A stretch of DNA of 40,390 nucleotides from Folioceros fuciformis (taxonomy: Eukaryota > Anthocerotophyta > Anthocerotopsida > Anthocerotales). The position numbers and the translations under genes are program-made. Under the pieces are notes generated by a model. It made no database searches. It had not been told where the DNA came from and saw only the letters and a program-made list of their open reading frames with translations. Each line of letters begins with the position of its first letter. The stretch's first letter is position 1. Where the stretch lies: the NCBI GenBank assembly GCA_049999805.1, contig JBNGIO010005880.1, positions 1 to 40,390 of the forward strand, in the 5' to 3' direction. Below are positions 28,344 to 40,390 of this stretch, piece after piece.

Positions 28344-31300
28344 TCTATCCAGTGTGCTGCCTTCTTCGAGATTCCGTACTTCTCTCCTTCTGCCTGCATT
28401 TCTCTCGTCATGGAGTGTACCATAGACATTCTTGCAAGTGGCTGGTCGCCTCCCCTTACTTTTTGTTTGCTTCAAAGACAGCAACAGTGTATATGTTTGA
28501 GCCAGCTAGTAGTGCTGAGGGTTGAGCACTGGGGTTCTGCTCAACTCTCAGCTTGTAGCATTCCTTCTATGCGAACGCCGACTTTGTATCCTTCTCTTGT
28601 GGTGGGTGCCCGTGTTCCCACGTCTTCGATGTGCACATCTGGGCTTGCTCTGGCATGGTGGTACCCCACTGCCTAATATGCAGGACATAAACGCACTCTG
28701 CTGCGAGAGAGGTCTCGCCTCCGTGTATCCCTCTGGATTGACTTTCTGGTGATGCTAACTATTGCGGGACTTCGTTGTGTGCACACATGTGTTGGACAAC
28801 TCATGAAGGCAGCCTCTGCTGCTCCTGGAGTGTTGGTTCCTCCCTGGCAGTGTGTTGGTTTCATGCTGAGGTTCTTCCACTTCTTCAAGGGCAAACACTT
28901 TCATGTGGACTTATGTGATAGTTTTGTTTTTCTGGACTTCCCGCTTCCTCAGCTGAGCAGGCGACGCACATAAACTGCGAGAAGGCTAACCAGAGACCCT
29001 AAGCTTGGATTGATGCTGGCAGTGCGCACATCTTCCTCCAGAAGATATGAATCATGGATGGATCGATTGCAGGCACGCTATAGGGTCGGGGGCAACTTCG
29101 CCAAGAACGCGTCCAGCCGGACTAGCCTGTTGTACGCGCAGCATACAACAATCTCTTCGTGGCAATGCAGCCCCATTGCAAGCTCCAAAGTTGAATAATC
29201 CCAGGATCTCCAAGCATGCGACAGTCCCCATGCGAGCCAGAATTCACCTGCAGGTAGCTCAGAATCAGCAAGTCCAACCGAAGCGAAGTGGAGATGGTAG
29301 GAGAAACCATCACAGGTGGTCACACACGCAAGCAACGCACTGCTGGAGCTGCTGGAAGGAAGCACCCTACGATCCGTCAAACGATCAAAGCGATAGTGAA
29401 CAAGCAACCAGAGCGATTAGGAACTATCACAGAGGCCGCGTCGAAATACAACAAGCAGTAAGGGCGCCAAGTGCGAACTCGACAAGTCCGGGAATTGAGG
29501 TCGGTATGTGTGGCGACCAGACGGCAGCGAGAAGCATTCATCCTGCGGCACGGGCGCCAATAGAATCACCAGCAATCGTCACCGAATTGGTGGTGCCTCC
29601 GATGCTACCAGGAGGACGGCCGACGGCCCCGGCACCGCTGTAGCCATCGAATTCACCATTTTGGCACCACTTCTCGCTGCACAATGTTTGCAGCGGGCTC
29701 CGACCCGCCCCGGCGTCCCTGCGGGACTTGCAGTTTCAAAAAGACTACTGCTGCGGCCAGTACTTCATTACAGGCAACTCCCTCCTTTCCGACTTCTGAT
29801 TGACGGGTAGACAAATTCTGACCCCTCCTTGCTCAAGCCTTCAAAGCATGACGCATGTAGAGACATGAACATAACATCAACTGGGCAGGCGTGGATGCAG
29901 ATCTAAGCTTTCCTTGTTTTGTTTTAGATCTCCGGTGGCATCGCAGGTGGAAGGAGCTGCCGATGGTGTTGTGTTAATCTCATTTTTTCTGTTGTTCTGA
30001 CCCCCTCTTCCAGGAACATGTTCCGTGAAACTCCGTGCTCCTCTAACAACTGGGAAGAGCTTAGAATAGAGGTGGTCGTAGACGTGGCCAGCTGAATGCC
30101 TGGGGCCCTGGACTCCACTGACCCTGTAGCCTATAGCGGTGCATGGCAACACGAGTGAAGCATTCATTACTTCAGAGATTCAGACGCAGCCACAGCCTTC
30201 CTTCAGTACCTCAAGATGCTTTTCAAGTACAGTAGTAAATCGTGGCACGGGTAGAACCACATTCAACCACGTGAGTTCCGCGAATAAACAAGATCGAGAA
30301 GGATCTTCTTCTCCAGGTGCAACGGCAGACAGGCACAGGTTGTTTTGATTGAGTTCTTTCAGCGCTCGGCTCTTCCGTGAGGCTGGCACGCGGCAACACT
30401 TCTCAAGCTCACCCACCAAGGAACACCCTAGCATGCGACGGCATAGAACCTTTCCGAAAGCAGTCCAAGCCACATGCTCTTCAAGAAATAGGTCACCCAG
30501 CCATAAGCTACACGACGAGTAGAAAAGTCTGGCGAGGGATTCTCCTGTCTGCCATCTTCAGAATGATCAGAACTCTCTTTTATCATACTTTCTTACAAGC
30601 TTCGTCATGAAATCCCTACGAACTTTGACAGAGAGAGCTTCCTTCGAAGCATCTCCTGGGCCCAGCACGACAGGACCGACAGCAACAAAGTAAAGGTGAA
30701 ATCTTGGAGAACGCACAACCTGCTGCAACCAGAACGATGCATGCCAGCCAAGGTGGCGATCACGTCGCCCTGGTCATCGAACATTAACATCCAAGAGACC
30801 CGACTGCACAACCCCAGGAGTGTCTCGGCAGAAACATCAGCACAGCCCCAGTTTAGAATGACTGGTTCCTCAGGCTTGTCGGTGTTGGCCAGCAGTGGCA
30901 CTCCAACCTGCCAAGGCTCACAGCCTCCTACCTACCACCCTCTCTCACTTACTTGCTGCATAGAAGCACTGCCACTTTGCACACACCAGGGATGCAAGCA
31001 GCAGCCAACAGCCCTCCCAAGAACCAGCCGCAGTCATACCTATCAGCTTCCTGCCACAACCAGCCTGTAGGCCAAGTGGAAAGGCGTTCCTTGCAGCCAC
31101 TGTGGTCCCATAGACTCCAGAGCTCTAGACCAGCCGCTGGGACAGCAATGATACCACGGATTGAGTCCTTGAAAGGCCTGCAGCAAAGTGGGCACCCGAC
31201 ATGTCACATCCATAGCGTAGCCCAGCCCCAACTGCAGTCCAAAGCTGAATGCGGCCCACAGGCCTGGAAGAACAGCTCAAAGCCACCACAGACCAGCCCC

Positions 31301-33074
31301 ACTGACCGGGACCGAGCACCAGGCACCTGGCCAGCCCTGCCGCAAGCCTGCTCCCAACAGCCCAGCCCAGCCCAGCCCAAAACTGCTGTCCCAATGCCAG
31401 CTGCCCCAGTCTGCCATTAAAACCTGTCACAAGGCTATCAGACCACTGCCCAAACCGTTGTGCCACCTTCTGAAAAAAGAAAACCGTTAGCTGCTGTCTA
31501 GCACATGAGATGTATCTTGAGGTTGAGTTTACTTACCCGCTTGTCCCAGCTGGCTTCCGGGTCCATGTTTGTATGGTTGTGCATTTGACTTCTAACCCTT
31601 TCAAAAAGAGATAACCCTCAAAGATCTCCAAACATTTCACTCCAAATAAATTCCTATTCGACATATGGGGTTCCTTAGCTTGGGGATGAGATGTAACTAT
31701 TACTTTGTGCATCTTACACACACTATGCTTGTTCACCTAGGCTTGTCACACAACACAACATAGAATTCTTCTCAAGTTGATGTTGGAGTTTAATAGATTG
31801 AGATAAGGTGATAAATATTGCCAAATCATATTAAGGTACTCCAAAGGTCATATATATATCCTTTCTTCTTTCTCAGTTTGTACATTACAGGTAGGGAGTT
31901 AGCACTTTCCAATGGAATACCACTCTTTCATCTCTATGGTTGCAAGAACATATGTGATCACAAGAAGAGAACATTTTCCCATTGCATACTGCAGGAGGAA
32001 GTTTTCTCATCTTACAACGAAGAGACTCTGATGCAAGGGCATGGGCATAGTGATCTCTTCCAACTTTTTCTTTCTAGATGCCCTCTCCCTCCATGTGAAG
32101 CTGCTTAGGGGTTTTACAAAGTCCTTGACCCTAGTTTTTAGCAAGTACTCTCTATCACTTCTGATCAAACCCCATGCCCGGGTGAGTGGATGCATGAGTT
32201 GTCTGCATGTTGGTGCATGAGTTGTGGGCCTGTTGGGTGCCGAGTTTGGAGGAGTTGGAAAGGTGTGCAGCCTGATCCAAATTGGCTTGGGATACTTTCC
32301 GACTGCAGCAGATGGTCCTGTAATAATTGAAACACAACCTTATAAGGTAGCTGGAGTCTTCTAGGAAAGAACAAGCAGTGAAAAAGGCACTGTACATTAA
32401 GCATGCAGATCCAATTGATTGAAAGAAGACGCGTATAGACTGCGTCGTGTACGGATTGTGCGATGTAGCTGGCACGCAGCAGCTGGCTAGGCCGGGGGAT
32501 AACCAGGGCAAATGGGACATGGCTACCAGTGCGCCGTACTTCCACACATTTCGTAGGCAGAAGCAGGGAGTGGGGGATATTTGTGTCTTACATGTGGAAG
32601 ACGAGAAGGCGGGTACAAGCAGGAGCCCGGGGGAGGGCAGGGCAGTTCTCATCAGCGGGCCGTGAGAGTCACTGCGACCACAAAATGTGGTGAGGGAGCA
32701 GGGAAGGTATTCCCACGTGGGGGGTAGGGTAAAGCCAAATGTGCTGTGCGCGAGCACAGGCCAGGGCAAGGAGCCAGTGATATTCGGCCCAGGTGCGCGG
32801 ACCGGCCCGGAACGACCCTAGGCATATGCGCCGGCCGACCTTCGGTCCCCCGGTATATGCCCGGTCCGGGCGTGGCATCTTTTAGAGTACATGCCCATAG
32901 CACCTGTCCGGACCGGTCGCGACCAATGGCCGCGCGCTGCTCGCTCCTCCCTGATCTCGGCCGGCTCTGGGACTGACGGCATCGCGCGACAAGGATCCAG
33001 ATTCCCGAATTCCGATCGCGCTAGCCATGGCCATTGCATTCCGTTCAAATTGCCTCAACGGGTGCTGCGGAATG
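28344..33074. other. 4.7-kb stretch without recognised gene
   Basis: The first few hundred bases are the 3' flank of the receptor kinase. Open frames of 100-230 codons occur (for example 29047-29643 plus, 32769-32155 minus), but none shows a known domain, repeat or convincing splice structure. A short CAGCC-type repeat lies at 31358-31380. The last 300 bases before the gap are CpG-rich with several GGACCGG/CCGGTCC-type palindromes and a CCAAT motif near 32930; they may be the promoter of the betaine lipid synthase gene. Confidence 0.5.
31358..31380 (+). repeat. Short CAGCC microsatellite
   Basis: About four and a half perfect copies of the pentamer, inside a generally CAGC-rich region. Confidence 0.8.
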
Positions 33075-33174
33075 NNNNNNNNNNNNNNNNNNNNNNNNNN
33101 NNNNNNNNNNNNNNNNNNNNNNNNNNNNNNNNNNNNNNNNNNNNNNNNNNNNNNNNNNNNNNNNNNNNNNNNNN
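33075..33174. other. Assembly gap (100 N)
   Basis: Exactly 100 N, a placeholder of unknown true size. It sits 28 bases before the first usable ATG of the betaine lipid synthase gene and may hide its 5' exon. Confidence 0.99.
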
Positions 33175-33202
33175 GCCAGCTGAGGGAGGACGCATAACAG
33201 TC

Positions 33203-36200
33203 ATGATGGAGCTCATCAAGGGACTGGCGGAGGATGCTACCTGTTTGTCGGCAATGTGGCTCAATTCCATCCGGGGGACGACGCACAAGGAGCGTCTCGA
33301 GTCCTTCTACGGCCCCCAGGCCGAGTCCTGTAAGCGCAATTGGATCTCCTTTGCAGACTCTTCGCTTTCCGGGTGTGCGCAGAGGAATTCTTCATGTTGT
33401 GTTTCCGGGGGTGATACGGTGTCCTTTTGCAATGTCCAGATGACCGGTTCCGTGCCAATTTTCTGCACGGACGCCTCCCGATGCTGGCAGCCTGTGCGGC
33501 TCGGCTGCGGGGTTCCTCCGGAGGGGGAATGGTTTGGGTGGATTTGGGAGGGGGGACTGCGGAGAACGTGGAGATGATGTCTAGGCTCATCGACCTCTCC
33601 AAGTTCCACAAAATCTATGTCGTGGATATTTGCTCTGCTCTCTGCCAGGTGGCGCGGGAGAAAGTGGAAGAGCGTGGGTGGAAGAACGTGGTTGTGGTGG
33701 AAAGTGATGCTGGTCTGTTCAAGGCGGAGTCGGAAGCGACTCTTGTCACCTTCTCCTACTCCCTGTCCAGTGAGTAAGCCAGCCTCCTGTGCTTGTTTGT
33801 CTTGAGTTGGCCTTACCGGTCCTGGTAGCATTCCGGGGAGGAGCCTCTCTGACTTGACTGACGGATTGGTGGGGCTGCAGTGATGCCCAGCTATATGAGT
33901 GTGGTGGACAAGGCACTGTCGTACCTTGCTGACGACGGCATTGTTGGTGTGGCCGATTTCTTCACATCGGCCAAGTACGACCTCCCCAACAGGCAGCACA
34001 GTTTCGCACAGCGTTGGTTTTGGAGAGCGATCTTCGATTGCGACGGCATTGCTTTGGGACCGGAGCGCCGCCAGTACTTGGAGCATCAGCTCGAGCCAGG
34101 TCCTTATCGCTTTCTTGTCGGCTTCTACTCACCAGCTCATTGCTTTGAGCAGCTGGCTTGCACCAGTCCTTGGCTCTTATACTGTGCATGGCGATCGTAA
34201 CCCCAATGCATTCCTTTGATCCTCATGCCTGGATTGCAGTTTTTGAGTTCAACGGAAAGGGGAAGATCCCTTACGTGCCCTGGCTCCAGGCTCCGTACTA
34301 TATGTGGATTGGCAGGAAACGGAACGTTAAGAGTGAGTGATCACGTCTCCTCTGCGTGCTGTCTGCTGGAGGTCCAGCTTTCCCCCTGAACTCACACTTG
34401 AGAATTTGCGCACAGGTTCCAATCATGTCAGGTTTCCGGCCAGAGCGTCCGACGAATTTGTTGCAAGGAGGCCCCCTACATTCCCTCCCACTTTCTTGTA
34501 CTCCCTGTCGTGGGAGGATCCTCGTGAAGATGACAAGGTGTTAGGCATCAATGAAGACGATACGGTTCTAACTCTCACATCAGGGGGCTGTAATGCGCTT
34601 GACCTTGTAGCCCAAGTAAGTTCATCTCTGCTTGCTGAGTTTGAGCAGTAGCTCTGCTCACCTCTATCCAGGGGGTTCCGACTTCTCATCCGCACCCCCA
34701 CTCAATGCTGACAGTCCTCTCTTTCAGGGTGCGAAGCAGGTGGTCGGTGTCGATATCAACCCCGCCCAAAGCTACCTCCTCGAGCTGAAACGAGTTGCTG
34801 TCATGAGGTAACGCTTCTTTTGGAAACAGGTCAGTCACTTGTTGAAATTCTATCATTGCTTCGTTGTTTGACGGGATATCCTTGCAGGTTACCCTTCGAA
34901 GACGTATGGCTGATGTTTGGCGAGGGAGTGCACCCCAGATTCAAATTGCTCTTTGAAACGGAGTTGGCACCGTTCCTCAGTCAGGGCGCAGCACAGTTCT
35001 GGTGGATGGCTGACTTGAGCTTTCGACTTGTGGCGTAGTTCAGTGAAGTCTCGTGGCGACGCCTAATTTTGGGATCTCTGTGTGCAGGCGTCAAAGGGCA
35101 CGATACTTCAAGAATGGCCTGTATTATCATGGTAATCTTGTCTGTGTCGAGTGAAGACTAATTCAGCCAGGCAAGGCAAGGCCTTGTGAGAGCTACCTCC
35201 CTCACCCGCACTTTCTGACTCGCTCATTGATTATCCACAGGGGGAATGGGTCGGTTGATTCGTGCTGTTCGGACTCTTGCAAAGTTGACTGGACAGGTAA
35301 CTCTCCCTACTACCCTAGACTCCCCTGTTGTATGTGTAGAATAAAGTTTCTCACCCGTCTCGCTTGCCAATTGACAGGAGAAATGGATAGAATGTCTAGT
35401 CAACGCCCCGACTCTTGAGAAGCAGAAAGAGCTGTGGTAGGCGTCACTCTGCCCTTTCTGTCCTCTGTGTACATGTACAGAGAAGCTTTGCTGTATGACC
35501 TTATCTTGGTTGTTTGGCAGGTTTTCCACAGTCGGGAAATGGCTTATCAAAGCCGGTGTTATCACTAAAATTTCGTCGTTCCTTGTGACCAACCGATTTG
35601 TCCTGTGGTTCTGTGCCGGCGTTTGTAAAGGGCAACTGGACCACATCCGAAAGGAAGACGACATTTACAAGTGAGTGCAGTCCCTCTTCTCCCTTGTAAG
35701 GTTGGTAGCCTTGTGATGGATACAAATTAACTCGTCTTATCGTGACGTTGCACAGCTACATCGTTCGGTGTCTAAATTCAACGGCCGAGTCCTCCCACAT
35801 CCGAGACAGGTAAACTGCATCTCTGCATTGTCCTCTGCACCGTACTTGTGTTTCTCATGGGACACTTAGGGCATGTAATTTGACTTGCTGATGTTCCCCA
35901 TGCAGCAACTACTTTTACCGTTGCTGCTTGACTGGGAAGTTCTCTAGAAACTGCTGCCCTCGATTTTTGGAGGAGGAAACATTCAACAATCTGAAGGTGA
36001 GAACCCAGGTTCCTGGTATGTGTTCTCTGTGGACGTCTGACATTACATTTGAGACAAGGATACCGAAGTCGTAGCTCCTTGCGTGAATCAGGTTTCTCTT
36101 GCAAAGGACGAGCGTCTGATTATCCGCACGGGATCATTTGTCGACGAGTTAAGAAAGCGAACTTACTCCAAGGTATCGCTTGCTTATGTCTCCCACTCAT

Positions 36201-36782
36201 AACCCAGAATGATGTGTCCCATGGCTCCTGTCTGGCTAGATACACGATTTAAACAGTCATGAACGGTTCCTTGCAACAGGTAATTTTGATGGATCACGTA
36301 GACTGGTTAGGACAGGATGACATCGACACCTTGTGTGACGCGTTGAGACACCATGTAAAGGTCAGAAACGGTCCTCAGCCTTCAGCCATCTTGTATCATC
36401 TATGGAGCCACGAAGGTCACAGTGATTGTTGTTGCTTACGATCCAACTCCCTTTTCTAATATCTTGAAATCGAACGGAAATGCAGCCCGGGGGCCGAGTT
36501 ATTTGGCGAAGTGCTTCACGAAACCCATGTTACGCCAAGGACATTGAAAAGGCTGGTTTTCAAGGTGAGTTGATACTGCAGATGCTTCTAAGGCTGATGG
36601 GCATGTGCTTATCAGCCTCACTGAGAAACTGAAAGCTACTGATCTCACTAATACCTTGAACGCGGTATGCAGTAATCCGAATCTCAACCAGTGAGAAATA
36701 CATGGATCGGGTAAACATGTACGCAAGCTTCTACATCGGAATACGACTTGGAGAGTACACATCGACCAAGGAGCTGCTGTGA
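33203..36782 (+). CDS. BTA1: Betaine lipid (DGTS) synthase, fused BtaB-BtaA type
   Basis: Seventeen exons join in phase: 33203-33329, 33440-33769, 33881-34099, 34240-34332, 34416-34615, 34728-34807, 34888-35001, 35088-35131, 35241-35296, 35378-35436, 35521-35670, 35756-35809, 35906-35996, 36092-36172, 36280-36360, 36486-36564 and 36673-36782, giving 655 residues. The N-terminal half is an AdoMet methyltransferase (RLESFYGPQAESYDRFR, then VDLGGGTAENVEMM near 76-89), the BtaB-like part. The C-terminal half is BtaA-like (DUF3419): YSLSWEDP at 285-292, TSGGCNALDL at 311-320, VDINPAQ at 331-337, and WLMFGEGVHPRFK. Together they add a homoserine group from AdoMet to diacylglycerol and N-methylate it three times, making DGTS, probably at the ER. 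Frame is open leftwards into the gap, so an N-terminal membrane segment may be missing. Flowering plants lack this enzyme; mosses, ferns, algae and fungi have it. Confidence 0.95.
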
Positions 36783-37810
36783 TGTGAAGAAACCCTGTGT
36801 CCGCTGACATCAACGCCCACCGTCTTTCCACAAAAGCTGCTGCAGCAATGAACTTTCTGTACCATGAAAAGAGTGTGTATCGTGATTGATTTTGAGCTGC
36901 CTATTCTGATAAATTGGACGTTTTTGCATAGCTTCGGACGTCGATAGCTTGAGTAGGTATCTGTCGTTCGTAACTAGGAACCAGATTTTTGTGTCAACAA
37001 TTCTTTTCACAGGATGAGGGCGATTATATCTGGCACAGCCAACGCCGAGTTGTATTTTATCAACGTTATTCTTTGGAATGAATGATTTCTTCAAGTGTAA
37101 ACTATGGCATACCACACATGACAAAGAGTGTCAGATTTCTGCGTACCCAAGACTTGACCACTGCGGGGAAACGCAACCAATACTCCCCGAAGCCCACCAC
37201 TCAAAACTTTGCTTCTACCCATAGCGACCCTAAATCTTCCCTCCATCCCCAATTCACGAACGGGAGATCAGAATACCTCTCCCCATTCACTCACCATCCC
37301 TCCACCCCCTCACTCCGCTGCAATATGCCTTGATCCCCATTCACATGCCTCATTTCTTTAATTTGCAAACCTCTTACTTGCATTCCCTAAGTGGTGGTTT
37401 TTGAGAAAGATATTTAAGAGGCTAGTGTCCTTTTAGCCTTTGGCCCTTCCAGATTGTTCCCCTCATCTTTGGAGTGGATGGAACTTTCTATTTCTTTATC
37501 AATAATAAAAAATACCTATTCCCGACATATCCACAAGAGGATTAAGGCCAAGCCGTATTTTCCCTACTCATGGAATGTTCCGCTGTGGCATGCCAAAGCT
37601 TTCACTCTTTCACTATCATTTTTATATTAGTTTTTCTAATATGTACGAGAATATTTGTTATTGATTCTCACTTTCTCCAATTCCCTTTGGCAAACCAACC
37701 AAACTGGACCCGCACCGAAGGGGACACATCAAAAGCACTCGGATGGCCTGATTCCATGAACTACATGCCATTCCCTCTTAGTTTTCCTTTCGGCACTCTC
37801 CATGACCGGA
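36783..37810. other. 3' flank of betaine lipid synthase, no gene
   Basis: AT-rich sequence with no supported coding region. An AATAATAAA element near 37500 could serve as a polyadenylation signal but is 700 bases past the stop codon, so I do not assign it. Confidence 0.5.
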
Positions 37811-38105
37811 CAATCACTTTCATACAGTTTAAGGATCTTCAAGGAATAGGCTTCCCCTGCACTCTTGAACAATCACTTTCATACATTTTAAGGATCTTCA
37901 AGGAATAGGCTCCCCCTGCACTCTTGAACAATCACTTTCATACATTTTAAGGATCTTCAAGGAATAGGCTCCCCCTGCACTCTTGAACAATCACTTTCAT
38001 ACATTTTAAGGATCTTCAAGGAATAGGCTCCCCCTGCACTCTTGAACAATCACTTTCATACATTTTAAGGATCTTCAAGGAATAGGCTCCCCTTGCACTC
38101 TTGAA
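37811..38105 (+). repeat. 59-bp minisatellite, five copies
   Basis: Five tandem copies begin at 37811, 37870, 37929, 37988 and 38047, each opening with caatcactttcatac. The middle copies are almost identical; the first and last differ by one or two bases. There are no spacers, so this is a simple tandem array. Confidence 0.95.
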
Positions 38106-38743
38106 CAGCAATGTGTTCCTGCATGGCCTTGGTACCGAGACAGGCTAAAGTCCAGGCCGTGGTTGCAAAGCAGAATACCTTAAGAACCCACCCTAGATTC
38201 CCTTAAAGGGTAAGGTTCCTTGCTTGCCTAGTAATTGGACGGGTGCATTGTGTGGTACAAGGGAAAAAAGTGTGTTCTCTTCATGCGCGCGAACAACATT
38301 GAAGTAGATTGCAAACACCTATTTTCACGGCATGTGAATAAATGTTCACTTTGGCCTTGATACCTTGACCCTGAAATTTGCGAACGTCCCCCCAAAGAGG
38401 ACATGTCTACTAGCCTATGTTTGTAAAACAATCTAGAGAGAGGAGCTATGTCCCCTTTGGCATGCCATAGCTTGCTTGCAGGAGGATTGCAACCTACACA
38501 TAAGCCTCTTGCCGCACCTTGCATCAATCATCCTCCTCGGATTTTTTGTCAGAGGATTGAGGCCAAGTGTGAGCATATCTCATGTTCAAATGAAATCCAA
38601 TGAACTTTTAGCATTTCCTTTCATGAGCTATTTATTCCTTTCATCTCAGTCCTCCTATTCACGGTTTCCAAAGTATTCGTGCACAAGAGAATTGGGGCTT
38701 GCCCAGTCCTTCAGCTCGTGCTTAACCTCAATCTTCCTCCTCG

Positions 38744-38990
38744 GATTTTGTTTTGTGAGTAGGAGGATTGAGGACTAGTTAGGACGCATTCCATGCCAAA
38801 ACCTAGGTAGTGCATATTTAGTAGTGTCATGTTCGGTGCTAAGTCCTCTTTGGTTGGCATGCCACTCAGATTTTGTTTTGTGAGTAGGAGGATTGAGGAC
38901 TGGTTAGGACGCATTCACCATGCCAAAGCCTAGGTAGTGCATATTTAGTAGTGTCATGTTTGGTGCAAAGTCCTCTTTGGTTGGCATGCC
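38744..38990 (+). repeat. 125-bp direct tandem duplication
   Basis: Copies start at 38744 and 38869 with gattttgttttgtgag and end at ttggcatgcc (38863 and 38990). They differ by a few substitutions and a two-base indel. A shorter, more diverged third copy of the first part lies near 38530-38565. No coding potential is seen. Confidence 0.9.
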
Positions 38991-40390
38991 ATAGGGGACA
39001 TGGTCAATTCAGGAATTATGGGAGCATGTGCTCTCACAACTCCCCTAGAGAAATGAATTAAAAAATAGAAAAGAGGGTGTGGTCCCCTTTCACTTGCTAT
39101 ACTCAACTCCACAAGGACACATCAACCACATATTTGCAATCGACATCACCCCTTATATGCAGCACCGATTACAAGGGCCATAGTCTACACTAGATACTCC
39201 ATTACAAGGCCATCACAGCCAAAAGCCACATCAGAAGTGTTGTGTCAAGTAACAGCATGCAAGACAACAACAAAAGGGACACAACATACAGCAAGGGTTC
39301 AACTGCCTACATCTAACACTACTAGTACTTGGACCCCTTTTCACTATGGCAATGCATGCAAGTTTCCTTCCTTATAGCTCCTTCCAACTTTCTCAGCCTC
39401 ACATACAAAGCCGTTGCAAGTACCAAATTAGGGTTTCTCAAAAGCACCCAACCTTGGAGCCACTTCCCCTCATTAGTTGCTATAGTCGCAAGGATCTCAT
39501 GTGCAGTGACTTCGATTGCAACTTGGTGTCGGATGTGCTTGTTTCTCCACTACGTACTCGAGTTTCTTTACTACTAGCTTAACCCACCTCGGAGCACAAA
39601 TCTTTGACTTAGGGTGTTTATGCTTAGTGGTTTAGAGATATGTAGCTAGCTATAGACTGTTCCTAGGCCTCCATGCATAGCATCCGCTGGAAGGATCAAC
39701 TGCTTTGACTCAAGATCATATGTAGCAATCACCAAAATCCCCACAATTGCAAATTACAACTAGCGTACCATGTGTTGTTTGAATCTATCCCATTGACACC
39801 ACCATAGCCACCACCTCCACCTACATCCTCTCCTATTATGCTTGTATCCACCACCTCTCAATCTCCTCTTGTTAATCATCTTCATGCATGGTGATACCCA
39901 AATTGTGCCCTCTATGCAAGTATATATGGCTATGGCAATGATCCATATATTATTAACTATAAAATCCACCACTACTGAGGATGGACCACTAGCGACACTA
40001 ACCAAGGTGAATACCAATGATGTACCAAGACCAATAACCTAGCTACTACAAAGGGTGTAGAGGTCCTTGGATAGACCACAACAAGGGGCCTTAACTAAAC
40101 CCCTAGACACTCATCATGGCGCCTTAGTTACCCCTTAGCACACACCTAGTTGTTGCAAAGGGTGTAAAGGCCCTTACATAGACCACAACAACAATTGTTG
40201 CAATAGAGTTAGTTCAATGCAACAATGTTACTTGTTGCACAAGTAGGCTCAAAGTTAGATTAAGGTGTTCTCTTGCTTCAAAAGAACTTAGTTCAATTGT
40301 GATCTACAAAAAGTTGAAGAATGGTTTGGTTGGGTATGAAATTCAAAATTTGCATTCCATGCCCCCAAAGAGCGTTTAATGCTCTTTCTA
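38991..40390. other. Gene-free right end
   Basis: No supported gene. Two diverged copies of a roughly 40-bp segment containing aaagggtgta and atagaccacaacaa start at about 40039 and 40145, so the region may be a degenerate repeat family or transposon relic. No terminal repeats or transposase or reverse transcriptase motifs are visible. Confidence 0.5.

Noticed and set aside
29047-29643. 198-codon plus-strand frame starting with ATG.
   Set aside because: Low-complexity, no motif or splice context, and an overlapping minus-strand frame is equally plausible; not enough to call a gene.
30953-31420. Proline/glutamine-rich plus-strand frame.
   Set aside because: It follows from CAGC-rich low-complexity DNA, not from conserved protein sequence.
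32155-32769. 204-codon minus-strand frame.
   Set aside because: No family resemblance and uneven composition; treated as chance.
32821-32861. GC-rich inverted repeat before the second gap.
   Set aside because: Only the outer seven base pairs are perfect; the inner part pairs poorly, so no structured RNA or site is claimed.
37811-38105. Regular repeat array considered as CRISPR.
   Set aside because: Units are directly abutting with no spacers and the genome is a plant's; it is a minisatellite.

Overview
This is a nuclear segment from a seedless land plant, with spliced genes, AT-rich intergenic DNA and two 100-N assembly gaps. Three lines of evidence point to a fern, hornwort or non-Selaginella lycophyte. 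First, two PPR proteins carry a DYW:KP-type C-terminal domain ending Gly-Arg-Pro; this variant is known from lineages with U-to-C organellar RNA editing. Second, there is a fused betaine-lipid (DGTS) synthase, an enzyme absent from flowering plants. Third, there is an Sfi1-like coiled-coil protein of the kind expected where motile sperm and centrioles are retained. The sequence does not resolve the species.

Layout. 112-3732 (minus): twelve exons of an Sfi1-like coiled-coil gene that runs off the left edge. 5057-8455 (plus): an intronless PLS-class PPR gene that ends after its E domains and has a 16-residue insertion in five consecutive L motifs. 8621-9487: a small decayed gene with YDY-type repeats and two in-frame stops. 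10389-13916 (plus): a DYW:KP PPR gene, followed by a broken PPR copy at 14337-14975. 15231-16185 (plus): plastid ribosomal protein L6, with a triplicated 3' splice site in its intron. 16468-17915 (minus): a four-exon strictosidine-synthase-like gene. 19080-19205 (minus): a PPR E-domain relic. 19404-21488 (minus): another PPR gene. 22268-24883 (plus): a second DYW:KP PPR gene, a close paralogue of the one at 10389. 24961-25257 (minus): an orphan exon resembling a NIP aquaporin. 25956-28343 (plus): an L-type lectin receptor kinase. 28344-33074: no recognisable gene. 33203-36782 (plus): betaine lipid synthase in 17 exons, its 5' end abutting a gap. 36783-40390: gene-free, with a 59-bp minisatellite and a 125-bp duplication.

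The dominant theme is a local PPR cluster between 5 and 25 kb: four intact or nearly intact genes and two relics. It has evolved by whole-gene duplication and by gain or loss of exactly 306-bp (102-residue) or 351-bp (117-residue) repeat units. The DYW:KP pair probably acts in organelles as RNA-editing factors. The other genes are unrelated housekeeping or signalling genes with no operon-like relation. Exon joins were derived by hand from GT/AG sites and reading phase. All joins in the L6, strictosidine-synthase-like, betaine lipid synthase and Sfi1-like genes keep frame.
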